64,000 nt of DNA, taken from NCBI RefSeq assembly GCF_033042135.1, contig NZ_WBXM01000013.1, positions 1 through 64,000 on the forward strand, in the 5' to 3' direction. The position numbers were made by a program, and so were the translations under genes. Of the stretch, positions 35,934-43,169 are shown in pieces; positions within the stretch are counted from its first letter, which is position 1; the number at the start of each line of letters is the position of its first letter. This stretch comes from Haloechinothrix sp033042135. GTDB lineage: Bacteria > Actinomycetota > Actinomycetes > Mycobacteriales > Pseudonocardiaceae. The notes under the pieces are model-generated. The model saw only the letters and a program-made list of their open reading frames with translations. It searched no databases and was not told where the DNA came from.

Positions 35934-35957
35934 CGCGGGACGAATGGCCCTCCCAAC
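35934..35957. promoter_or_regulatory. DosR-like box upstream of Rv1733c-like gene
   Basis: The core GGGACGAATGGCCCTCC lies about 150 bp upstream of the ATG at 36107. Confidence 0.55.
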
Positions 35958-36106
35958 GGAAGTCGCTCGACCCTAGCAGGCATCCGGCAGGCCGCTGTCT
36001 CCTCGAATAACCCGGTGGCATCCGGGACCGGCCGGTGCGAGGCGGTGCGAGCGAGGCACCCCGCACCGAATCATGCGCGGTCGCCGTCAGGGAGGCGAGG
36101 TGGGTT

Positions 36107-36658
36107 ATGCGCGATATCGCTGAGCAATGTAGCCGGTTGTGGCGAGCATTTGCCGGTTACATCCAGTATCGCTGGGGAACTGATCGGCTCCCGGAACGGG
36201 TACTTCCCGTCCTGCTCGCGGCTGTTCTCCTCGCGATTCCCGTCGCCATGATGGTGGCCTCAGCGGCGCACGATCGTCAGTTGGCGGAGTCCCGAGCTCA
36301 ACACGAGGATCGTTCGCAGGTGGCGGCGGTACTCCTGGAGGACGCCCGCCCGGGGACAAGTGGCACGTCGCCGCCCCGCGGTTCCGGTGGGTTCGCGGAG
36401 GCACACGCGATCTGGCCGTACCCGCGCGGTCCGGGTTCGCGAGAGGGCGCCATCACGGTGCGGGCCGGCTCGATCGCGGGCGACGAGGTACGGATCTGGG
36501 TGGATCCTGCGGGGCAGCAGGCGGATCCGCCGCTGACCGTGGAACAGGCGCGTGCCCGCGCGACCGGGACTGGTCTGATGTTCTGGCTCACGGTGGCTGG
36601 CGGGAGCGTGATCGTGTTCCTGGCAGCGCACGCTGTGGCTGCCGGACCACGTCCCTGA
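36107..36658 (+). CDS. Rv1733c-like two-helix membrane protein
   Basis: About 183 aa. An N-terminal helix (PVLLAAVLLAIPVAMMVASA, about 33-52) and a C-terminal helix (FWLTVAGGSVIVFLAAHAVA) flank an extracytoplasmic domain. Matches to Rv1733c include GTDRLPERV before helix 1 and GDEVRIWVDPAGQQADPP in the loop (GDRVGIWVDSAGQLVDEP in Rv1733c). Rv1733c is a DosR-regulon membrane protein and T-cell antigen of unknown function. GGGAGGCGAGG precedes the ATG. Confidence 0.82.
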   Translation: MRDIAEQCSRLWRAFAGYIQYRWGTDRLPERVLPVLLAAVLLAIPVAMMVASAAHDRQLAESRAQHEDRSQVAAVLLEDARPGTSGTSPPRGSGGFAEAHAIWPYPRGPGSREGAITVRAGSIAGDEVRIWVDPAGQQADPPLTVEQARARATGTGLMFWLTVAGGSVIVFLAAHAVAAGPRP

Positions 36659-36693
36659 ACGCCCGCACCTTCGGGCGAGGCGCGGTCATCCGG

Positions 36694-36715
36694 ACGTGGG
36701 ACATTCTGCCGTGCG
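36694..36715. promoter_or_regulatory. DosR-like box, distal of a tandem pair before the DoxX gene
   Basis: GTGGGACATTCTGCCGTGC, weaker than the adjacent copy. Spacing to the next box is 22 bp, about two helical turns. Confidence 0.5.
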
Positions 36716-36737
36716 ACCGGGGACTATCGCCTCCAGT
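36716..36737. promoter_or_regulatory. DosR-like box, proximal of a tandem pair before the DoxX gene
   Basis: ACCGGGGACTATCGCCTCC, about 60 bp upstream of the ATG at 36792. Tandem phased boxes are common at strongly induced DosR promoters. Confidence 0.6.
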
Positions 36738-36791
36738 GAACTCCCACTGTGTTGCCGATTATGGACGCACCAACGAGTGAGGAGGTGTGTC

Positions 36792-37400
36792 ATGGCAATC
36801 AAGTCGACGCCATCCGGTCACGCGGCGCGTGGTCGCGAGCAGACGAGCACCGCTACCGGTCAGCAGCAGGGGGCCGTGCTGTCCGGAGTCGCCGGGCGGC
36901 TGCTGGCAGCATTGCGCATCGTGATGGGATTCGTGTTCCTGTGGGCCTTCGCCGACAAGGCGTTCGGATTCGGGTACAACACCGCAGGGGAGAACGCCTG
37001 GATCAACGGTGGATCACCGACGACCGGCTACTTGAGCGGTGCTGACACCGGCCCGTTCGCCGGTGCGTTCAACGCGATGGCAGGCGCCGCGTGGGCCGAC
37101 TGGCTGTTCATGATCGGTCTGGCCGGTATCGGGGTCGCGCTGCTGCTCGGCGTCGGCATGCGGTTAGCCGCGGGAGCGGGTGCGGTCATGATGCTGCTGA
37201 TGTGGGCCGCGGACTGGCCGCTGGCGCGCTTCACCGAGGCGGGCGATCCCACGATGTCGACCAACCCGCTGATCCAGTCCAACCTGGTGTACGCGCTGGT
37301 GATCATCGTGCTCGCCGTCGTCTATGCGGGTCACACCTGGGGCCTGGGCCGCTGGTGGTCGGCGACCACACTCGTCCGGCGTTGGCGCTGGCTGGTGTGA
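36792..37400 (+). CDS. DoxX/TQO-like four-helix membrane protein
   Basis: About 202 aa. After a ~30-residue polar N-terminus come four membrane helices, starting with LLAALRIVMGFVFLWAFADKAFGFG, the DoxX-type helix-1 signature. A loop carries WINGGSPTTGYLSG. DoxX relatives include subunits of thiosulphate:quinone oxidoreductase and membrane redox complexes. The exact role here is unknown; a quinone-linked redox function would fit the island. GAGGAGGTG precedes the ATG, two DosR-like boxes lie upstream, and a strong terminator follows. Confidence 0.8.
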   Translation: MAIKSTPSGHAARGREQTSTATGQQQGAVLSGVAGRLLAALRIVMGFVFLWAFADKAFGFGYNTAGENAWINGGSPTTGYLSGADTGPFAGAFNAMAGAAWADWLFMIGLAGIGVALLLGVGMRLAAGAGAVMMLLMWAADWPLARFTEAGDPTMSTNPLIQSNLVYALVIIVLAVVYAGHTWGLGRWWSATTLVRRWRWLV

Positions 37401-37410
37401 TCATCTGCGC

Positions 37411-37446
37411 CGGGGCGCCGACCCACTTGCGTGGGTCGGCGCCCCG
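37411..37446. terminator. Strong hairpin terminator after the DoxX gene
   Basis: CGGGGCGCCGACCCAC and GTGGGTCGGCGCCCCG form a perfect 16-bp stem with loop TTGC. It lies between the convergent DoxX and baeRF genes. Confidence 0.85.
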
Positions 37447-37534
37447 TGTCGCGTGTGCGATCGTGCCCGCGGCACACCAGTGCCCGGAGTTCCCGGCAGT
37501 GCCCGGCGTCTCCCGGTCGCTGCCGGTGGCGGCA

Positions 37535-38611
37535 CTAGTACCGGTACAGCGCTGCGATATCCGCGTGCCCCGGCACCTCGGCGGGCGGCATCGCGAAGAC
37601 CGACCCGTCGTGGCACAGCGTGCCAGCCACGGCTGGCTCGAAACGGGCAGTGTCGTCCCGCACGAACAGGGAAGCGACCCGACCCGTTCCGGCTGCCTCG
37701 GTGACGCTATCCGGATCGGTATCGGCCAACCCGCTGCCGAGCGCGTCCCCGTAGGCTTCCAGAGCCGCGTCCCGCTCCCGCTGGAGCAGCGGTGCGACGA
37801 GTTCCCAGCTGAGACGGTGTAGCTCCGCGGCACTGGACCGGTCGGGATTCCCGGCGACACCGGAATCGACGATGTGATCGTAGGGGCACACGGTGCGGAA
37901 CGCCGCCCTGATGTGATCGACTCCGGCTAGTACGAGCGGGGCGTGCTCGTCGCGCAGCGTGGGCCACAGCGCGTCAGCCACGCTGCGTAGGTAGCGCACC
38001 AGGCGCTCTTTCTGCACCTCGGCGCCGACGCCATGGGCGTGTCGGATGGTTCGCGCTGCGGTACCGCCTCGATCCGCGACGTGATACTGCTTCTCCCGCT
38101 GCGGGAGGTCGTAGCGCAGCGCGTCGGCCACCCCGCTCGGCATGCCGGGTACCGGCACCTCGCTGATCCGCCAGCGTGTCGCTTCCAGCAGGCGGGCGTG
38201 CTGCTCGCTCAGCGCCAGCACGTAGTACGGGTGATCACCGTCCAGCATCCGCAGCAGTGGGGAGACCACGGGGCGGTCGGAGACCACGACGAGTTCCTCG
38301 ACGACCATCGGTAGGCGGATGGTCGTCGACCAGCCCGGCGCGAGGTACACGGCGAGGCCATCGCCCTGGTGCTGCCAGAATGCCTGATCAGCGACGAGCT
38401 CGGTGCCCGGGCCGAGAAGTGCCCTGACATCGGACGGTCGGTCACCCCGATCGCGCAGGTCCCGTTCGACTCGCCGGAGCAGGTTGGTGAGACGGATCGG
38501 CCCCTGGGAGGTCGCCGCTCCGGATCGATGAGTCGGCAGGTGCAGCGAAACGCAGCATGACGCCCGTCGCCGCAGCAGTGCAATCAGATCATCTCGGTTC
38601 AGCGCGTCCAC
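37535..38611 (-). CDS. Bacterial archaeo-eukaryotic release-factor-like protein (baeRF, Rv2629 type)
   Basis: 358 aa. It has the three-part eRF1/Vms1-like layout: an N-terminal domain (MDALNRDDLIALLRRRASC ... LHLPTHRSG), a central domain with YYVLALSEQHARLLEATRW, and a C-terminal L7Ae-like domain with AGTGRVASLFVRDD. Rv2629 of the DosR regulon belongs to this superfamily. Related proteins release peptides from stalled ribosomes, but no GGQ motif is visible here, so peptidyl-tRNA hydrolysis is uncertain. The start is GTG at 38611 with GAAGGAG 7 nt upstream. It is divergent from the small heat-shock gene over three DosR-like boxes. Confidence 0.82.
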   Translation of the reverse strand: MDALNRDDLIALLRRRASCCVSLHLPTHRSGAATSQGPIRLTNLLRRVERDLRDRGDRPSDVRALLGPGTELVADQAFWQHQGDGLAVYLAPGWSTTIRLPMVVEELVVVSDRPVVSPLLRMLDGDHPYYVLALSEQHARLLEATRWRISEVPVPGMPSGVADALRYDLPQREKQYHVADRGGTAARTIRHAHGVGAEVQKERLVRYLRSVADALWPTLRDEHAPLVLAGVDHIRAAFRTVCPYDHIVDSGVAGNPDRSSAAELHRLSWELVAPLLQRERDAALEAYGDALGSGLADTDPDSVTEAAGTGRVASLFVRDDTARFEPAVAGTLCHDGSVFAMPPAEVPGHADIAALYRY

Positions 38612-38675
38612 GCCAGCTCCTTCACCTGTTTCCGCGTCGTTGCCATCACCGTGCGCGGCCGGAGCTCGGCGAGCC

Positions 38676-38695
38676 TAGGGGCTTACGTCACGGAT
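38676..38695. promoter_or_regulatory. DosR-like box nearest baeRF
   Basis: GGGGCTTACGTCAC core, about 70 bp upstream of the baeRF GTG. Most core positions match GGGACTTTCGTCCC. Confidence 0.45.
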
Positions 38696-38709
38696 CGCAC
38701 CGGAACAGG

Positions 38710-38729
38710 CCCCGGGACATCCGGCACAC
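38710..38729. promoter_or_regulatory. DosR-like box, middle of three
   Basis: CCGGGACATCCGGCAC. It has one good half-site and a weak second half. Confidence 0.35.
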
Positions 38730-38762
38730 CTGAAAAGGTGGTCGCCCGTTACGCACAGCAAG

Positions 38763-38782
38763 CGAGGGACTTAAGTCCCTCG
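38763..38782. promoter_or_regulatory. Perfect palindromic DosR box
   Basis: CGAGGGACTTAAGTCCCTCG is a perfect 20-bp palindrome and the closest match in the window to the DevR/DosR consensus. It lies about 100 bp upstream of the small heat-shock gene and 150 bp from baeRF. Confidence 0.85.
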
Positions 38783-38873
38783 GGCAGGGGAATGCTTCCC
38801 CTGCCCGCTACCGCCGCGTATCGGGTTGCCTGGAACCGGCAGTCAGAGGGGTGGGTCGAACGGGAGTGAGCTC

Positions 38874-39221
38874 ATGACGGTGGCAGGCGAAAGGGTGCCT
38901 GACGTTGCGAGTACGACCGCGTGCTGGGCGCCCCAGTCCTCGGTGGTGGTAGATCATTCGTTACGCGTCGAGGAGTACCTCGCCGACGGCGTCTACCTGA
39001 TCCATGTGGCGGTCCCGGACAGCGGTGATCCGCGCGACGTGAACCTCTCGATCGTCTCGGGTCGACTGTACGTAGCGGTGCGGGACCGACATGCGGTTCG
39101 GGGTGTACTCGACCGCGCCATCCCGTTGCCGCCGAGCGCTGATACCAGCGGTGTCACCGCGCGCTATGCGGCGGGGATCGTCGAGGTTCGGGTGCCGATC
39201 GTCGCGCGTGTCTCGGCGTGA
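38874..39221 (+). CDS. Small heat-shock protein (Hsp20/alpha-crystallin-like)
   Basis: About 115 aa. The alpha-crystallin domain is visible from LRVEEYLADGVYLIHVAVPD to VTARYAAGIVEVRVPI, including the conserved A.Y..GIVEV.VP end strand. The N-terminus is short and there is no IxI motif after the domain, so large oligomers may not form as in HspX. HspX (Rv2031c) is a leading DosR gene in mycobacteria. GGGAGTGA precedes the ATG. Confidence 0.85.
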   Translation: MTVAGERVPDVASTTACWAPQSSVVVDHSLRVEEYLADGVYLIHVAVPDSGDPRDVNLSIVSGRLYVAVRDRHAVRGVLDRAIPLPPSADTSGVTARYAAGIVEVRVPIVARVSA

Positions 39222-39257
39222 GGTGGATCAGCAGCTCGAAGTCCAACGCGTGCAACG

Positions 39258-39277
39258 ATAGGGACTTTGGCTCCTTC
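39258..39277. promoter_or_regulatory. DosR-like box upstream of a hairpin and a broken reading frame
   Basis: ATAGGGACTTTGGCTCCTTC, a good match. No intact gene starts within 300 bp; the next structure is the hairpin at 39304-39352. Confidence 0.6.
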
Positions 39278-39303
39278 GTGACGGTGAAGGGCGCTCGTAA
39301 CGT

Positions 39304-39352
39304 GCGGTGGTACAGGTGAAGCACGCGGCGCGTGCTTCACCTGTACCACCGC
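39304..39352. repeat. 23-bp perfect inverted repeat with 3-base loop
   Basis: The arms 39304-39326 and 39330-39352 are exact reverse complements, ending TGAAGCACGC and beginning GCGTGCTTCA around loop GGC. It begins 27 bp after the DosR-like box. There is no T tract behind it. It could be a terminator, an attenuator of the following frame, or the stem of a small RNA. Confidence 0.85.
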
Positions 39353-39366
39353 TCCCTCACGGAAAG

Positions 39367-39640
39367 GTGCTCGCCCCATGGAAGCGGTGGAATTGGCGCC
39401 CCGCCGTGCGGCGGCCGGACGAGCTTCCCGAGCCAGTGTGGACGCTCAAGGTGTTGGCGACCACGCAGCTGCGCACCGGCGTACGGGAGGAGTTGCTCAC
39501 TGTGCTGCCGGGAACGGCCCGCGGGCGGCCAACTCGATATCGAGGACGAGCCGGGCGGTGCGCGCGTGACCGGGGCCAGGGAGCTCGGGCTGACCGTCCG
39601 GCCGTTGCCGCGCCCGCCCTCAACCGCGGCAGCGCCGTAA
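39367..39640 (+). pseudogene. Possible frameshifted small gene
   Basis: From the GTG at 39367 one frame reads VLAPWKRWNWRPAVRRPDEL then PEPVWTLKVLATTQLRTGVR with GC-rich third positions. After about 39520 codon bias fails and a second frame takes over, reading GGQLDIEDEPGGARVTGARE and ending at TAA 39638-39640. The pattern fits one ~90-aa gene with a single frameshift. It is unrecognised, and a sequencing error or programmed shift is possible. Confidence 0.3.
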
Positions 39641-39647
39641 TAGCAGC

Positions 39648-40334
39648 ATGCCTCGCACGGTGTTGCCCCGGCGTGGTCGCCTGCTGCGGCGCCACTGGAT
39701 CCTGGCGTTCCTCGTCGGTGAGCTGATCGGTTTCGTTCCGCCCGCCGTCGCAGGTGCCGCGCTGGTCGCAATCGCCGCCGCACCAATCGGCCTGGTCGCG
39801 GGGCTTACCGTCGCCGGCGCAGTAGAAGGGACCGTCCTCGGTATAGCCCAGGCGTGGGTGCTGCGGGCACACGCCCCGGCGGTGAACCGCCGACGGTGGA
39901 TTGTTGTCACCACGGCAGCGGCGGGATATGCCTGGCTGGTCGGCATGGTGATCGGGACCTACGGTCCCGACAGCCCCCTGCCACCCGCGATTTTCGTGGT
40001 GCTGGCGGTTCTGGCGGGTGTCTCGGCCCTGTTGGCGATGGGTGCCGGTCAGTGGCTCGTGTTGCGCCGCGCTGTCGCCGGTGCCGGTAGGTGGGTCTGG
40101 GTGACCGCCGGGGCCTGGCTGGTCGGTGTGATGATCCCGGTCGGTGCGCTGTCCATCCTTCCCGACGGTTGGCCGCTGGCCGGGCACGTCGCGGTGGCCA
40201 TCGTCTCGGCCGTGTTGATGGGGGTTACCGTGGGCGCGCTGACGGGCCGGACACTCGCCCGCCTGGTGTACGGCACAGCTCGACGCCGCACCCGGCGCGT
40301 CAGACAGTCCCCAGAGGAAACGAACGGGTGCTGA
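39648..40334 (+). CDS. Polytopic membrane protein of unknown function
   Basis: 228 aa with about six hydrophobic helices in three close pairs (AFLVGELIGFVPPAVAGAAL, LVAGLTVAGAVEGTVLGIAQ, WIVVTTAAAGYAWLVGMVIG and so on) and a basic C-terminus. Similar arrangements occur in uncharacterised actinobacterial membrane proteins. The repeated GA/GL-rich helices suggest a scaffold rather than an enzyme. No Shine-Dalgarno is obvious. It follows the broken frame by 7 bp. Confidence 0.65.
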   Translation: MPRTVLPRRGRLLRRHWILAFLVGELIGFVPPAVAGAALVAIAAAPIGLVAGLTVAGAVEGTVLGIAQAWVLRAHAPAVNRRRWIVVTTAAAGYAWLVGMVIGTYGPDSPLPPAIFVVLAVLAGVSALLAMGAGQWLVLRRAVAGAGRWVWVTAGAWLVGVMIPVGALSILPDGWPLAGHVAVAIVSAVLMGVTVGALTGRTLARLVYGTARRRTRRVRQSPEETNGC

Positions 40335-40450
40335 GGCATCGGTGATCACCTCGCGGGTGTGACCAGGGAAACGGGCCGAACGCGCCAGACACACCCGGCG
40401 TGACTGACGGCAGTCCGTGCGGGACCGGGCCATGCGCATGGCCGCGAGAT

Positions 40451-42106
40451 TCACTCGCCACGCAGGTCCCTTACGCGGAATATGACAACGCCCACGGCCG
40501 CGGCGACCAGCCCTTCGAACGCCATCACCGCCGCGGCGGTGATGGCCATCTCTACGGCAGGCACGGCGGCGAGGTGCCGGAACGGGCTCACGTCCATTAC
40601 GAAGTCGGGAAGGTCGAGGAACCCTCCGACGAAATCCAGCAGGAACGTGGCCACCAGCAGCCCGTAGGTCAGTGGTACCGCGATGCGCGGCACCACTCCG
40701 ATCAGGAAGATGCCGATGCCGAGAAACAGCACGGCCACCGGAACCACGTTCAGACCCGCAGCCAGCGCGTCGGGCAACGTGATTGGCGTCCCAGACAGGC
40801 CCGTGGCCAGCCACGCGACCACCCCGGCGCCGAGCGCCAGCAGTACCGTGGCGATCGTGGTGACGACCACTCGCGTGCCGAGCCACCGGCCGCGCCCGAT
40901 CGGGCGGGCCAGCAGGTGCTCGATACGCCAGCTCGCTTCCTCCTCGCGGATTGCGGCGACCTGGCCCACGGCGAACAACGCCACGAGCACGGCGACGAGC
41001 GCCGCGAAGATCCAGGCGACCAGCCCTTCGGCGGTGTTGATCGCGCCCCAACCGGCTTGCTCCGCCAGCGCCACCGTCGTGGGCATCCGCGCGGCGGCGT
41101 CCACGAAGTCACTGGCCAGGAGCCCGAAGACCAACGCGAGGATGCCGATGATCGTGCCCCAGGTCACCATGGCGCCCCGCGTGAGGCGAACGACCAGCGC
41201 CAGGTGCGAGTTCACGGGACGTGTCCAGCGGGTCGCTGCTTCGCCACGGCCGAACGTGCCGCCGTGAAGGTCGCGTCGGCCGAGCAGGAGGCCGAGCGCG
41301 ATCAACCCGATCAGTAGCGCGGCGAAGGCGGTGAGGACCGTGGCGCGCGCCTGATCGACCTCGTGTAGGAAACCGACCCAGCCGAACGGGGTGGTCCACC
41401 ACAGCCAATCGGGGGTGCCGCCTGCCGCGGCGATCAGGCGCAGGAGCAGTGCGGCCGCGAGCACGGCTCCGCCGATTTCCAGCGTCCGGCGACGCGTCCG
41501 GGCCAGCTGGCTCGCCACGGCACCGACCGCACCGAACGACGCACCGAGCAACCCGACAGCCGCACCAGTCGCCCAGGCGGTGGCGGAGTCCATACCGGCC
41601 GCCGCGTGGCCTGCTCCGACTGCCACCGCGAACACCGCGTACACGGTGACGAGCGCTGCCAACGCCGAGGTCAGCATGCCGCGTGGTGAGATCGCACCCG
41701 CGCGGAGCAGTTCGACCTGCCCCGACTCCTCGGCTGCCCGCAGCAGCCGTGTTGCGGCCAACAACCCCCAGATGGCCACGAGGATGCCGAACATCCCCCA
41801 CCGCGACAGCACCAGGCCCTCCAGTGTGGCGGTTTCCACGAGCCTGCCGGTCAGCGCCTCGAAAGCGGGTACGCCTGCTGCATCGGCGAGTGCCTGGCGC
41901 TCGGCGTCGGTAGCGAAGCGGTCCTCGAACGTCGCGACAACGGCGGCGCCCAACCCGGCCAGTGCCGCGATCCAGGCGATCGCCGTGTTACGGAGGATAC
42001 GCAGCTGATGCTGGTAGAGCCGCCACCACACCGCAGCCACCGGCCGCCCAGATACGGTGCCGGTGTTCGACCGCACGTTCGACGGGTGGTCGAGCCCGGT
42101 CACCAT
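40451..42106 (-). CDS. ABC exporter permease (two fused halves)
   Basis: About 551 aa with roughly 12 membrane helices in two similar halves, each beginning with an amphipathic segment (WWRLYQHQLRILRNTAIAWI and NSHLALVVRLTRGAMVTWGT). A conserved EEEASWRIEHLLARPIGRGR loop in the second half is typical of this ABC-2-type group found in actinobacteria with antibiotic-efflux-type ATPases. The ATG at 42106 overlaps the ATPase stop by 7 bp and GGGGAGG precedes it. Substrate unknown. Confidence 0.85.
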   Translation of the reverse strand: MVTGLDHPSNVRSNTGTVSGRPVAAVWWRLYQHQLRILRNTAIAWIAALAGLGAAVVATFEDRFATDAERQALADAAGVPAFEALTGRLVETATLEGLVLSRWGMFGILVAIWGLLAATRLLRAAEESGQVELLRAGAISPRGMLTSALAALVTVYAVFAVAVGAGHAAAGMDSATAWATGAAVGLLGASFGAVGAVASQLARTRRRTLEIGGAVLAAALLLRLIAAAGGTPDWLWWTTPFGWVGFLHEVDQARATVLTAFAALLIGLIALGLLLGRRDLHGGTFGRGEAATRWTRPVNSHLALVVRLTRGAMVTWGTIIGILALVFGLLASDFVDAAARMPTTVALAEQAGWGAINTAEGLVAWIFAALVAVLVALFAVGQVAAIREEEASWRIEHLLARPIGRGRWLGTRVVVTTIATVLLALGAGVVAWLATGLSGTPITLPDALAAGLNVVPVAVLFLGIGIFLIGVVPRIAVPLTYGLLVATFLLDFVGGFLDLPDFVMDVSPFRHLAAVPAVEMAITAAAVMAFEGLVAAAVGVVIFRVRDLRGE

Positions 42107-43029
42107 GAGCCCTCCCCTGCCGTTTCCGACACCGGCGAGGGAGTGTCGTAGAAGACCTGGAACAGCTCTTCCAACGAGGGTTCGCGCATCTGCATCGAGG
42201 TCACCGTGGCCGTGGCGAGGGCCTTGAGCAGCGGGTCGACCGGCCCGGTGACCTGCAACCGGAGGACGCCGTCCCGTGCGACCGCGTTCGCCACCCCTGG
42301 CACCCCGTCCAGCACAGGTGCCGGTCCCGCGTAGCTTGCCTGGACCGTCGTGGCGTGCAGGTGCCGCAGCTCGGCAAGCGTGCCGTGCTCGACGAGCCTG
42401 CCCTCCCGGAGCACCGCAACCCGGTCGCAAACCGCCTCTACCTCCGAGAGGATGTGGCTGGACAGCACGATGGTCTGGCCACGCTGCTTGGCCTCGCGCA
42501 GGCAGTCCTGGAACGTCGCGGTCATCAACGGGTCCAACCCGCTGGACGGCTCGTCCATCACCAGCAGCGGAGCGCGTGTCATCAACGCGGCGATCACGCC
42601 GATCTTCTGGCGGTTTCCCTTGGAGTAGCTGCGCCCGCGCTTGCGAGGGTCGAAGGCGAATCGTTCCACCAGCTCGTCGCGGTCGTGCCGGTCGTATGCC
42701 CCGGAGGTGGTACCGAGCAGATCGAGCATCTGGGCACCGGTCAATTGTGGCCACACCGGGAACTCCCCGGGGATGTAGGCAAGCTGCCGGTGTCCTTCGA
42801 CCGGGTGCGCCCAGGCGTCGATGCCGAAAACCCGCGTGCGTCCGCTGGTCGGCTTGAGGAGCCCGAGCATCGTACGCAGCGCGGTGGTCTTACCGGCGCC
42901 GTTCGGGCCGAGCAGTCCGATGATCTCGCCTTCGCGCACCGCCAGCGTCAGCTGATCGAGCGCGGTTACGGCCCCGAATCGCTTGGTCACCGAGTCGAAC
43001 TCAACGGCCGGGCTGCCGGGTACGTGCAT
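42100..43029 (-). CDS. ABC transporter ATP-binding protein
   Basis: About 309 aa. Walker A is GLLGPNGAGKTT, the signature segment is YSKGNRQKIG (LSGGQ position), Walker B is LLVMDEPSSGLDP and the switch His is in LSSHILSE. The C-terminal ~80 residues form the DrrA-type extension. It pairs with the overlapping permease gene. AGGAGGG precedes the ATG at 43029. It is divergent from the FNT channel across a DosR-like box. Confidence 0.93.
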   Translation of the reverse strand: MHVPGSPAVEFDSVTKRFGAVTALDQLTLAVREGEIIGLLGPNGAGKTTALRTMLGLLKPTSGRTRVFGIDAWAHPVEGHRQLAYIPGEFPVWPQLTGAQMLDLLGTTSGAYDRHDRDELVERFAFDPRKRGRSYSKGNRQKIGVIAALMTRAPLLVMDEPSSGLDPLMTATFQDCLREAKQRGQTIVLSSHILSEVEAVCDRVAVLREGRLVEHGTLAELRHLHATTVQASYAGPAPVLDGVPGVANAVARDGVLRLQVTGPVDPLLKALATATVTSMQMREPSLEELFQVFYDTPSPVSETAGEGSW

Positions 43030-43115
43030 GATCGCCCTCCTTGCCCAGGCTGCTGGCAGTGTCGGTGTCAGCCTGCCGACTCTGCGCCACCGCGCACAGC
43101 GACTATCGTCCACAA

Positions 43116-43137
43116 TCGGGGGACCGGAAGTCCTGGA
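43116..43137. promoter_or_regulatory. DosR-like box between ABC transporter and FNT channel genes
   Basis: GGGGGACCGGAAGTCCTGG, about 40 bp upstream of the ATG at 43170 and 90 bp from the ATPase gene. Confidence 0.6.
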
Positions 43138-43169
43138 TCCAGCGCCGTCGGAAGGGTTGACTGGGGCCC

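Larger units (their letters stand above)
35663..36106. other. 444-bp intergenic region with two DosR-like boxes and a hairpin
   Basis: No convincing gene is seen between divergent phoU and the Rv1733c-like gene. It holds an imperfect inverted repeat (35693-35724) close to phoU and DosR-like boxes at 35859-35878 and 35934-35957. A third weak candidate (CCGGGACCGGCCGGTGC) lies near 36021-36037. Confidence 0.6.

Noticed and set aside
40390..40430. GGGACCGGGCCATG resembling a DosR half-site
   Set aside because: It lies between convergent gene ends where no promoter is needed, and only one half matches.
39357..41051. Long minus-strand open frame of 564 codons
   Set aside because: It covers the opposite strand of a membrane protein gene and part of the ABC permease; the translation is low-complexity Arg/Gly/His with no family resemblance.
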